A DNA stretch of 64,000 nucleotides from Lingula anatina (Eukaryota > Brachiopoda > Lingulata > Lingulida > Lingulidae), in assembly GCF_001039355.2 (NCBI RefSeq), contig NW_019774403.1, forward strand, positions 419,422-483,421, written 5' to 3'. Position numbers and translations under genes: made by a program. The notes under the pieces are model-generated. The model searched no databases. It had not been told where the DNA came from and saw only the letters and a list, made by a program, of their open reading frames with translations. Shown piece by piece: positions 14,259 to 25,900 of this stretch (position 1 is the first letter of the stretch; each line of letters starts with the position of its first letter).

Positions 14259-15729
14259 TTAGTCTGCTGTTCTGAATGCACTCTAAGTAAGCTAAATGGA
14301 TGCAGTAGACTGTGCTGNTACCATACCTTATTTTTTGCTTTACTTCAAATTGAATGAGTGGCTTTGATTGGTAAAAAACAGGTTCATTTTGAAAATAAGT
14401 TTGACAGAATTATTTTGACAAAAGTTCTTGAACCTTTTGCATGCATTTTTGTAATGTTTGCTCCATAAGCACCAAACTATGTTTTTAAATTTCAAATTTC
14501 TTCAGAATTGCTGAGGGACTTTGTATGGTTAAAACTGCAGCTTTGTTTTGAAAATCAGGTTATTGATTTGCATTTTATGCATGTATTTTGGTGACATTTG
14601 CCCCATATGTTCCAAATGGCATTTTTTGTTTTTAAAAACAAAGATGTGGATCAGTGGCTTTGTTTGGCACAGTGGCAGGTTCCCTTTGATCATAAGCTCA
14701 AATTGTCTAATTTTCATAAAGGTTATTGATTAATTTTGTTTGTTCCAATTTTTTACCTGTACATATAAATACATTAGTAACTTCTGAAAAATGAGAGGGA
14801 GGAAGCCACAGTCTGTATTTTTTGTAAGGGGCCATAAATGTATTACATGATAGTATGGTATACATACACTGTACCAGAATTAACAAAACATTATTTTTTT
14901 TCTCCAATGATAAATATTATATAAATATATTTGCGTGTGTGCTTATTAACATGTGGAAATGAGTGTAGGGTAAATCATTTACATTTGATTATTATCATTT
15001 AGTTTCTCATCATTATATTACTTTTTCACCACATTTCATCACCTTCTCACTTTGCTTATTGGTTTCCATTTCATCTATTGAGCTACTTTCTTTGAAATTT
15101 ATTCTTTGAGAAAACCAAAACAGGAAATCACATTTCCATGAACAATTAATATACTTAGACACTTTTTATTGTTTTTTATAACTAAAAACATTTAACATTC
15201 AGGTAATGTGCTTAATCTGTTCTAGAACAGAAGGGTTTATGAAGAACAGTTCTGGAACATGTGTTCCAGAACAATGCCCAAAGTATTCCAGAACAGTTCA
15301 AGAATTTTTTTCGCAGGAGTATAATGCAGCTCAGTTTTTGTCAATTTTTTTTTGTCTAATTGCCATTATTTAGTGTGTTTGAAGAATAAAATATTATGAC
15401 TGTTGTAAAACCAGAACAGATTTCAGTTCCGATATGTTCCATGTTCCACTTCTGACGTGGAAGTTTAAAGAAGGGGATTTATGTAGTGTCCACAACTCGT
15501 TTTAATGCTAAATCCATATATTATAAAACATATTTATAAGTATATTCTCTTAACAGTTTGCTTTGCTACAAGTTCATAATGATTTAATTTTAGCAAAAGA
15601 TCTTCATTTATATCTAAAACTTGTTAACATTTATCACTAGCCTGGTGTTTCTTTTATATTTTTGGTACTAATTTATATGTTTTATAGCACAAAGAATAAA
15701 TCAGTAGGTTGTTTCACATAGTAGATTCA

Positions 15730-16300
15730 TTTTATGCACCATTCCATACATGTACCAAACCATACACGTACCATACCATTATTCACCACACTGTACAGTA
15801 CCGTACCGTACCATACCATACCATACCATACCATCCACTTGCTATAATACCATACAATCCATGTGCCATACCATGCATATACCATTCTTTTAAATATCTA
15901 AGTGTTATATTGTAAATTATGTTATTTACATGTTTTGTAGACTTAGTATTAGATGGTATTTGTATGTTTTTTTAGATTTAGTATTAGGTTATTGTATCAT
16001 CTTATCACATGCTTATACCATACCATTACACAAATTTTCAAAACCAATCAATGCATATGTAAAACCATAGCAAATACTTAAAGCATGCAATGCCATGCCA
16101 TGCCATGCCATACCATCGATACCATACCATATCATACGATACCATACCATACCATCGATACCATACCATATCATACGATACCATACCATACCATACGACA
16201 TCATACCATACGACATCATACCATACCATATACCATACAACATCATACTATACGAGATCATACCATACCATACAATATCATACCACATATCTATGTACCA
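15730..16300. repeat. Degenerate CCATA/ACCAT pentanucleotide satellite (copy 2)
   Basis: Counterpart of 12180-12710 in the second segment. The second block has an extra CGATACCATACCATATCATA unit, that is, copy-number variation between the two segments. Confidence 0.9.
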
Positions 16301-17576
16301 TACAAGACACAGATGTTTCCAGTGGTGGACAGTATATTTATAGTGTTATAGATAACAGGGCTTCTCTTTATCAGTAAAGGCAGGTATGGCTTATTACCAT
16401 GGTGATTAAGGAAAAGTGTTGGAATTTTCAGGAAAATGATATTTTTTTCTATTTTAAGGATTGATGTTCTTTGCGTGCAGGTACTATAGTTACTTTAAAA
16501 CAATTAACTTATTATTGTGTTTAAAGTACTTTTTATCAACTGCATGCATATGTGCACTCATCATCTTTGTTTTCCTGGATCATCAACTTCTTTCCCATAC
16601 TGTTCCACCCCTCAGTGATAAGTTATTTACAATAAAGGCCAAGTATTGGCTTCCAATGTTACTCCAGCTGGTATCTGCGTGTTTTATCCTTGATTGATGA
16701 ATATTACCAAATTTTCTTGACAATATTATTTACATGTATGTTTTATCTAGACATGGTTTTTATGTAGATCTCCCAACAACATCTTGGATTTGTAATTGAT
16801 TCGTTATAATTATAAAGATAAGATAAAAATGTTTTTATCAGATTGTGGCTCAGATTTTCAACATTGTTGACTGATTTGTAGTCATTTAAAGGTATATTCA
16901 ACTGAGAGCTGGTTTAACATTTAAAGTATGACACAGACCCTAAAACCATATCTTCCTTAAAGCTGCCGTGGCTAGAAAATCCTGCTTGGTACAGTAATTA
17001 CTCAATAATTTTAAGCAACATGAATTTGAATTTTTTTCTTTTAGTAATGTTAATTCAATAGTTCTTACAATTAAGTTAGTTGACTTCATGTCAGAAAGTA
17101 AACTGCTGAGTATTTTTAAATGATAAATCTTCAAAAGAAACAAGATTAGAAAAAGTTGGGTGTTTGAAAATTTAAAGTAATTACCTATGTCGAAAAATAT
17201 CCTTTTTGAAATTGTTTACTTTATATTTCCTCTACTATTAACTAAATCAGCTTAAGTGATTGGATAGATTCCTAAAATTATTGACTCAGTGACTACAATG
17301 TATCAGTTGATGTCTAATGATAATTGGTAGCTTGAAGATTTTTCACAGACAGGTGTGCATTGGATGCCTAAGTGAAGTGTTCCAAGATGAAACAAAACCA
17401 ATTTCCATATACATGTTTTTTTATTTCATAGTTGATCCACTGATCAAATTTGGTGACCCACCAAAAAGCTTGTGGCTTAATATTATTCCATATTATACAC
17501 TGAATAGAATCCCCCCTGGGGATTACGCAACAAGCATTCAAGTTGGTTGGCCATGTTTGATCAAGGGATGTGGTAG

Positions 17577-17865
17577 GGGCCATTCAGAATAGATGATCCA
17601 AGTATTAATTGATCCGCCAACTAAATATGGCCGACCACACTTTAAAAGTGATGCCGCTAATTCCCAATGGTCTCCCTGTCTCTATACCCACCTTTAAAGA
17701 GATTAAATCTCGGCTCCAAGGTTTAATTGCTAGGTCCCTGCAGCAACAGCTCTTGTGGAGGCGAGGAGACCATCATGGAATTAGTGGCATCACTTTTGAA
17801 ATAGGGTCAGCCATATTTAGTTGGCGGATCAGTTAATACTCTGATCATCTATTCTGAATGGTCCC
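17577..17865. mobile_element. Foldback element with GGGCCATT/AATGGTCCC ends (copy 2)
   Basis: Counterpart of 13981-14258 in the second segment, with the same arms. Its right half is repeated again at 17999-18253. Confidence 0.7.
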
Positions 17866-17997
17866 TTAGTCTGCTGTTCTAAATGCACGCTAAGTAAGCT
17901 AAATGGATGCAGTAGACTGTGCTATGGGTATGCTGTCACATGTTCCAGGGATTGTGGCATTGAGGGTACCTTTCATAAAATGATATCTAGGACCCCA
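17743..17997. repeat. 255-bp direct repeat, copy 1 (probable unmerged contig end)
   Basis: Identical to 17999-18253, with a single N at 17998 between them. Confidence 0.92.
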
Positions 17998-17998
17998 N

Positions 17999-18253
17999 GC
18001 AACAGCTCTTGTGGAGGCGAGGAGACCATCATGGAATTAGTGGCATCACTTTTGAAATAGGGTCAGCCATATTTAGTTGGCGGATCAGTTAATACTCTGA
18101 TCATCTATTCTGAATGGTCCCTTAGTCTGCTGTTCTAAATGCACGCTAAGTAAGCTAAATGGATGCAGTAGACTGTGCTATGGGTATGCTGTCACATGTT
18201 CCAGGGATTGTGGCATTGAGGGTACCTTTCATAAAATGATATCTAGGACCCCA
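17999..18253. repeat. 255-bp direct repeat, copy 2 (probable unmerged contig end)
   Basis: Begins right after the N with GCAACAGCTCTTGTGGAGG, the same base at which the matching copy begins (17743). No mismatch seen by eye. Confidence 0.92.
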
Positions 18254-18460
18254 TTTCCAGAGATTAGATCGATCTACTTTAGATCGACCTAACTCCCTGG
18301 GGGTTCTCGCTAAATAGCTGTCAGCCGAGCGGACACGAAAGTTAATTACCCCCTTACAGCTTGTAGTAGGCGGGACGGACATTTAAGCTGGATTATCTGA
18401 CAGTAATCTAGTGAGACTCCCCGCGGGGATAGATCAATCTAAAAGCTCTGGGAATACAGC
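18246..18460. mobile_element. MITE-like foldback element, family B
   Basis: Starts GGACCCCATTTCCAGAG. Arms AGATCGACCTAACTCCC and GGGGATAGATCAATCT are inverted, and internal TCTCGCTAAATAGCTGTCAG pairs with CTGACAGTAATCTAGTGAGA. A related copy is at 51775-51992. Confidence 0.75.
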
Positions 18461-18505
18461 CTAGATGTGGATTGTTCTGAACTTACCTGTGCTGTTTTGT
18501 CTTAG

Positions 18506-18720
18506 GCCCCATTCACAACCAAAGTTGACCTGCGGACTGAAAGATTCCATCCAGAAGGGTTGTCTCTAAGGGGATTATGCAGCAAGCTTCAAAGTGGATT
18601 GCCATATTTGATCTGGGGATCTGTCAGTCCAGGGACTGTTAGTCTAGTTTAGATCATGTCCATATTTGATCTGGGGATCTGTTAGTCCAGGGATCATCTT
18701 GTTCTGAATGTGCCCTTAGT
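18506..18720. mobile_element. Possible decayed foldback element
   Basis: Starts GGCCCCATTCACAACCA and ends GTTCTGAATGTGCCC. It contains CATATTTGATCTGGGGATCT twice. Confidence 0.45.
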
Positions 18721-19085
18721 GATAATAAATGAAAGAGCACCTTATCAAATGGATCTGTTCTTAAGAGCTGGTAATGTGTGACCCTGGCAGTTAATTAAAG
18801 GAGCAATCATGGAAAATTGGCGAATAATTATTATCAGGAGCATATGTTTTATTCCCCAAGCTACTGATTGAGAAAAGTGGTGATTACATCTAGATGATGA
18901 ACAATTACTAGAATCTTATGGGTGGGTTTCAGCAATGGTGGAAAGAGCAGTGTTTTTCCTTTCCCCTCTTTCTCTCTATAAATAGATAAACAAATTAAGA
19001 AATGACTTAATTAATTAACAGATATTCTTACATATATAGCCTTTTTCAGCATACACGTTATATATAGTATAATTGGGTGGCGTCT

Positions 19086-19241
19086 CGATAGTCCGAAGGT
19101 TCATTGGTCTGAAGGTTCATTGGTCCGAAAAGTGGTAACATTTTTATCGATTTTTTAATCAAGGGTTCATTGGTCCGAAGGTTCTATAGTGAACATTCGG
19201 ACCAATGAACCTTCGGACTATTGAACCTTCGGACTATCGCT
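19086..19241. repeat. Palindromic element built of GGTTCATTGGTCCGAA units
   Basis: Three units on one strand (near 19098-19190) and the inverse TTCGGACCAATGAACC, with TAGTCCGAAGG / CCTTCGGACTA at the ends, make a long foldback with nested repeats. Confidence 0.7.
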
Positions 19242-19883
19242 AAGGCCCCGTATAATTGAACATGTATGATATTCCTGTTTTACAAAATAGCCACTCTGTG
19301 TTCAATTAATGGAAATTGGAGCACCCTTAGAAAATTTTCCCAATGTCGGGCATTTTTTTCTTTTGGACAAAACCCTGTGGAAAAAAAGGAAAAAAAAAGG
19401 CATGAGTGTGACAAAAAAGCTAGGAAATGTTTTTAAAAAGTCTGGATTTGTCTTAATATGTACATATTTAGATTAAGGAAGGAGTGGACATTTATTTCTG
19501 TGATAGGGGACCTTAAATGGTAGGATATGTCTATTTAAATTTGATAAACAGATATTGAATCTGCAGGTGAATGCATGGTTATTGGTTGTCTGTGTTTTCC
19601 TTTTTCATACCAGTACCCAGTAGTTCTCTGGTTGTTTTTTTTTCTTTTCCCCATCATCTTCAAGTAACTACTTGTCTTCAAAGTTATTATCATCTCATCT
19701 TATCTTGTCACAACCGAAATGAGTGGCGGATGTAGAATGTATTCTTTTCATCTTTATCCAGCAAGTGGATATATAGATAACATACAGAAGCTTCAAGCTA
19801 CATTATCATCGCTTTTAACAAAGGGGATGATAAGTTTCACTTTAGATGGCAGGTACTTGATTGCAATCAAGTGATTTCACAGA

Positions 19884-19888
<5 letters not shown>

Positions 19889-19923
<35 letters not shown>
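19889..19923. repeat. AAT microsatellite
   Basis: Twelve or so ATA units, giving a poly-isoleucine open frame that is not a gene. Confidence 0.9.
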
Positions 19924-19926
<3 letters not shown>

Positions 19927-20402
19927 TTTTTTGGGTGTTTGTGTTGGGGAGGAGAGGATATTACAGCACAGGATGTGGCTTTCATTTCTTCTTTGGTTTC
20001 AACCTTGATTCCTACCAGAGGCTTGTTTCATACACAAGAACTTTAAACTGACATTTTATCTTATAACTAATTTCCTCCAAAACTTAAGTCTATATACTTT
20101 GATTAAGTCAGGTAAATTTAAAAGTGTATAAAAACTCAGGTAGCATTATCATTGAGTTCTACAAAAAGTGAGGAAATTGAAATTAAAATTGTTTACCTCA
20201 GTGCAGAAGCAATAACATACATAAATGTAACTACTGTAGAAAATTAGCATTACTCAGTTTTATTTAAATTGCACAGTGTGAGTCTATTTGTTATTCAGCA
20301 AAAGGCTATGTAGTCATTATTTTTATAAGGGGGAGAAGGAGGATGCTTTTATAGAAAGACTCATAGCAAATGTTGTATATTAATTAACAAGACTAGTACT
20401 AG

Positions 20403-20570
20403 CAGGCCCGTAGCCAGGGGGGGTTCGGGGGGTTCGAAAGAACCGCCCCTTTTGCTGGAAAAGGGTCACTCAGGGTAAATTTTGATCTAGGTACATAAAG
20501 TTATTATGGGAAAAGGTCCACTTTTTCAAAAAAAGAACCCCCCCTTTTGAAATTGCTGGCTACAGGCCTG
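20403..20570. mobile_element. MITE with CAGGCCCGTAGCCAG termini
   Basis: The left end CAGGCCCGTAGCCAGGGGGG matches the inverted right end CTGGCTACAGGCCTG. Internal GGGTTCGGGGGGTTCG is opposed by GAACCCCCCCTT. Flanking ACTAG on both sides may be a target-site duplication. Similar short elements are common in marine invertebrate genomes. Confidence 0.75.
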
Positions 20571-22624
20571 ACTAGTTACAACACAAACTGTCCATGTACC
20601 CAAGTGTAATTATCAAAGCAAGAAAACCAAGCTAAATAAGGAGATATCTGCACTCTTGTCTGTAGCATAGTGGATGACGAGTAACTGACTTATCTCATGG
20701 TCTACACTATGGACAACGAACTGACACAGCTGTAATTGCACTTACATTTTGCTTGTAATATATTGAAGTGCTCACCTCTTTAGGTTAAAGCAAAATCCAA
20801 GTGCAATTATCCTATTGTTCAAAGTGTGGACCATTGGATAATAAGACTTAACTGAAACTGTGCAGAAAATGCCTGGGTTCTCATATCTGTTTGATGTAAC
20901 ACTGATATGCTCTTGTTTTTTTAACACTGGATTCATTGCAGAGAATTGTGCATCAAGGCTTCTTTTGGCTGTTTAATTTTTGAAATTTGAAATATAAAAT
21001 ATAATTTGCATTCTATGGGTGAAATATGCCTGGTAAAGAGATTAATTAGCCACCTTATCCAATTATGAAAAATGCTTTTCTTCTTCTCTGGTGCGACTCC
21101 CTAATTAGATATTTGTAAGTTATGACCTCAAGAAAATAGGACCGATCTTCTGTTGGTGATCTTTGGTAAAATACCCTGTAGTTTTAGAGTGCCACACAAC
21201 ATGTGCTTTTTCATTTTCACTTGACTAATTGCGTATCCCTTCTTGAAAAAGACACTTGACTTTGCAAATAGGGAAATATTTAGGAAGGAACTAAATTTCC
21301 CAGGAGTCTCAACCTTTCTTTTGTGAAAGAAAGACCATTTGTCTGGCCTGACTTACTGAATACTGGCTTTCACATAACTTCGAGAATCTTCTCTCTCATC
21401 TGTCTTCTTCCATTCGTGCATGCATGCTACATGCATTTTTAGTACAACTTAAGCATTTTCTTTAAAAAGGATTGTTTATAATGAAGAAAAAGAAGTGAAA
21501 ATTAAGATAAAACATAAGAGATCAATTTACAGATTAGAGATCAATGATACAAATAATTTTTATGCTCTGCTGTTATAGTGACCTTTGAAAATGAATGCCA
21601 TTATTACAACAGCAATTAAACTGAAGTCCCAATAACATTATGTAGCTACCATTTAAATCAGAATTTTGAATTTTTGGATCTTAAATTATTTTTTATATTT
21701 GCTTTTAATGGGAAACATTTTTAAAGGAAATAATAGATAATTGTTCAGGTAAATTTTCTGTTACATTCTGTAGAAAAATATGGTGTTTTTTTTCTCAGAG
21801 AAAACTTAATTGCTTATTTTTGCATAACAGGATACTCACCTGTTCAAAAACAGGGTTGATGTACAAGAATGAACAATTGATACATGCACTTTTCACATTT
21901 TGTATTGAATATAGGCCTTTAGACTAATGTTTCGACAAGTAGCTAATCATTTGATCAATCTTTGCGTAATTGAATAAAATGGTTTATTATTAATAAGTGA
22001 AGACACAAAAACAAGGTAAATTTGAATGCTAATTTGACAGCAACTTCAATTCCACCTTTTTTTTCTGTGATTAAGCAATTAGTTGACCAAAAGTCAAGGT
22101 GCCAGTCAAGCATTAAATTCCCCCATTTTTTCAGTAAATTATCAATAAAACCCTGCTAGCAGAGGCTCCTGTTACCAAGATCAACCACATGAGCTAGGTA
22201 AGTGTGTCCCCAAAGCAGTGTAATCTGATTCAGCATGTATTTGATTTGTTCAGTCTCTGTGACTTGGGATGATGTTTAATAATCAGACCATTAGATGACA
22301 GCCGTTCCACTGGGGATCGGCGTATTATAACGCCCATTGTGTTCCCGTTATTGCTGCCTAGACCATACAAGCTAACAAGACAGAAACATATGGATAATCT
22401 AAGATAAGGCTAAAATGGATTAGCAGAGAAAATCATTGACAGAGATTTAACAGGGAGATTTATAAGGCTGATGATGGGAACACTGTTGAAAAATGGCTCA
22501 GCAAGAAGGCAGGAGAAGATAATACCAAATTAGAAGTAATTAATAAGACTAGGGAGTGATATTCCCCTCACCTCTTGGGCCCTGGAGGCCAAGAATGCAG
22601 TATTGTTTTTTCTTTCTGTTGCAG

Positions 22625-22997
22625 TGCAGCACGCGGTTATTAAAGTGAAGACTGAAACTGAAACAGAAACCAGCGGCCTCCGCCACAGCTGTGCGGGTAT
22701 GACCACGTCTCATCGCTCTGCCATGGCTACTACCTCCTCATCCTCCTCTTCTTCCTCCTCCTCATCCTCTGCACTGATGGTCTCCGATAACTTGCCTTCA
22801 GTTTTGTCCAAGCTTGAATATGGTGAAAGGATGTATGTAAATAGCACTTACGCAGAGCATGCCTCCTTGCCTCAGATATCTCATGCCTCCGGCGGCAAGT
22901 CCTCCATGCTGACGGCTTCGTCGGTTCACCAGCAGTACAAGAAAGTAGTTTACCAGACCAGTCATGACTATCACTTGTACGGAAGCACGGAAGCCAG
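22625..22997 (+). CDS. ETV1/4/5: PEA3-like ETS gene, in-window coding exon 1 (SUMO motif, poly-Ser)
   Basis: The acceptor is a pyrimidine-rich tract ending TTGCAG at 22624. The exon starts in phase 1 and ends in phase 2. It encodes the VKTE motif, matching the IKKEP region of vertebrate ETV1, then about 12 serines, then [14 protein letters not shown], which resembles the SYGEKCLYNVSAY segment of ETV1. The donor that fits the phase of the next exon is CCAG|GCAAGT, a GC-type donor. Upstream in-frame codons to 22603 belong to the intron. Confidence 0.85.
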
Positions 22998-25900
22998 GCA
23001 AGTCAATGTTTTTAATGTTGGTAAAACAAGTGCAAGTACGTTTCTGAGTCAAGGTCTTAATGAAGAAGGGGCAAAATGCCTTGTCTCATAGATGCAAAAA
23101 AAGTTAAGTCTCTTAAAATGATTTTCTTTTTTGCCATTATTATATAAAAGAGGCTGTGCACAGTGAAAAACTTGATTTCATGATTTTTAAAATTGTTGTT
23201 TAAGTCTCTTTAAAAATGATTTACGTCATACCAGGATATATGTACAAGATACTGGCTGAGAAACAGAAAGGAAATGTAACTTCAATTTTGAAAAGGAAAT
23301 GAAAACTGGAAAAGGATGCTATATGTTTCATATTATTTAAAATGAAGTTCGTGCTGAAAATTGTCAAAGATTTTTTGCTCACAGTATATAAGAAGGCCAT
23401 GTAATGTATTAAATAGATAATAATTATAAGTGCTTTTGCACCATAATTAAATTGTTCAAGGTTCTTGAACTGGCATTTGAATTTTCTCATTGAGCATGTG
23501 TTTAGTGTGAGGGTGTTTTGGTATACATGTACAGCGTATGGATAAATATGCATCTTTGTACAAATATCTGTATGCTGATTTGATATCAAGTAAGTGATAT
23601 CAAGTTTGTGATCGGTTGAAAAATTGATTGATTGATCAATTAACTGATTGAGTGATTGATTTACAGTCATAGTCATGTATATGAGTGTATATGCATGTGT
23701 TTGTGTGCGTATGTGTGTGTAAGTGTGTGTGTGTGGAAATATCATTCTAATTTCATTCATCATTTTAATTTCATCAAAAGGTGATTATTTTATTTCAAAA
23801 TTGCTATTTTATTTAACTTTTCTGATTCATTACAGTTGTCTGGGTACATTCATTAAACAGTTGCTTGCTTAGGTTGGTTAGTTTTTTCATATAATTCTCA
23901 AATTATTTTCCCATTATGTACTCACTAGAGCAGACGAGTTTGCCATGACAGCTAAATTGCATTTTGTCAGATAATGCACATTTTCTGTGTTATTCTAATT
24001 TAATTAATTAATAATTGGATTCTAGTTTAGATCATGTACCATTAATTGGTTTTATCATGTCATAAAATTTGGATGGTTGAAATAATCATTTTCTGTGATG
24101 TCAAAATGACAGTCTAATTATTACACTTTAAATGTGGACATGAAATTTAGAGATAACAAAAATTATATTTGACAAGAATATGTTTGCTCTAAGCAAATGA
24201 ATTTTATCATCTGAACCTGATAGATAAAATTGCAATACCTCATTCAAATATTCTTTGGCAAAAACTTTTAGTGGCTGTTTTTGACTTTGAAATTAGAAGT
24301 AGATCTTATATTAGGGAGGTGAGAACACCTATATCCAGACTTAATCTGAGGGCCAAAAAATATGCTAGGCATATTAATTGTCATTTTTTTTTGTAAACTA
24401 CAGTGAGACCTACTGTTTAGTGCAGGATATAAAAACCATATTTTACTTTACTTTTACATTATAACCCAAAGATTTTTGAGGATCAGCCATAATTCCTAAT
24501 GTTTATGATGACCACTCATTATTTTTTCTAATTGAACAGATCTTTACTTTGACATAACAAAGAGTATTTTAAATATTTGGGACAGATTTTCATCAATTTT
24601 AATGCATAAACCTTGGAAAGTGAACCCGAGTTTTTCAGCAAGTAAACACCACTTAATTACACTCACTAGATTTATTTGGAGGACTGGATTAATTAACCGA
24701 TAAACTGTCTGAAGCACAGCGGGGCCTCTTTGTTATTCTGTCCACTGCAAAGAGGGAGGCCATCGGGTTCCTGAGCTTTAATTCGCTGATTGATCCATGT
24801 GCTTGTTTGAAGATGAAAGTTCAGGTTTGATGTACTGTCTGAACTACTCATGCAGGATCCTCCTCAGAACAATATATACATTGAGTACATGGTATGTGTA
24901 TTGCTCATTAATTTGTCTTATTAGTATTTTAATTCACAATAAATGCATATCTTGTTTCTTATAGATTGCTCTTGCAGAGACAAAGTGATGAAATGAATGT
25001 TGCTTATGTATACCTGTACATGTATAATTAGCCTTCTTAAAACAGGGGTCCATTTATCACTGTGTCTGAAAGGAAAAGTGCATAGAGAACTGACATTTAT
25101 ACTCTAGGGGACTTCTTAATAGTACAAAAACTTAAGTGTTTTAGTATACATGTTGACCATTCCATGTCGATGTAAGGTAATTACTCAGTCTTTACAATGG
25201 GGGGAAAGTTGTGAACTTTACAGATACTGTATTTTTTTTAAGTCATAATTTCTAAAAATTAGAACATTCCTATTGAGTGGTAGCAACAAAATTAAAAAGC
25301 TGGATATTCTATAGTTCTGTTCTATGCAGTAAAACCACAAATTAATGCTATATTGCAGAAATATAATTTTGTGATTGCAAAGTTATATATCTTTAAGTTT
25401 GATCATTTTTGCCCATTGAAAAGGTCATTACCTTACTTTCCTCTTCTCTTTGGCTGTGCTGGACTATTTCATCACTTAGTTTTACACTAAACACCGGAAA
25501 CAGTCAATTCTGTTGTTAACATTGACAGTTAAATGTAAAGGTCATGCATACTTGTTAAGCTGAGGAAAATTCATTAGTCCAAAAGTTTGTTGACCTTAAG
25601 TTCGTCAGCAGATTTGCTTGTGAACCAATTAAATAAATGTACTTCTTACATGTACATGGTGATTTTTTAGAATCCCTGGACGCATTTATTTTTAATGACC
25701 ACTAAACTAAAGGATGACAAAGAGAGTGGCTATATATAATCAAAAGCCTAAGTACTTCTTTATATCTTAGTTTAAGTAAAACGTAAGGTCCTCTAAAAGA
25801 GAGGGAGAGGAGGAGGAGGAAAAGTAGTAGTAAGGATCACGATATTACGATGAGAAAGGTGAAAACATAAAGATTAAACATAGGGACATTAAATGTGCCA

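Larger units (their letters stand above)
10777..14317. repeat. 3.5-kb duplicated segment, copy 1
   Basis: Near-identical to 14319-17924, with scattered substitutions and small indels. It ends at a single N (14318). It contains a CCATA repeat and a foldback element. No coding content. Confidence 0.9.
14319..17924. repeat. 3.5-kb duplicated segment, copy 2
   Basis: Starts immediately after the N at 14318 with sequence equivalent to 10777 onward. It differs from copy 1 by point changes and indels, for example an extra segment near 15250 with CAGTTCTGGAACATG. The pattern looks like two haplotypes laid end to end. Confidence 0.9.
18721..22624. other. Upstream intron or intergenic DNA before the first recognised ETS exon
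   Basis: Apart from the palindromic element, microsatellite and MITE listed, nothing coding was seen. A less AT-rich island lies at about 22,140-22,560 just before the exon. The missing 5' exons of the ETS gene were not found here. Confidence 0.5.

Noticed and set aside
22798-23052. Minus-strand open frame over the first ETS exon
   Set aside because: It is a shadow of the plus-strand coding exon, which carries clear PEA3 motifs.
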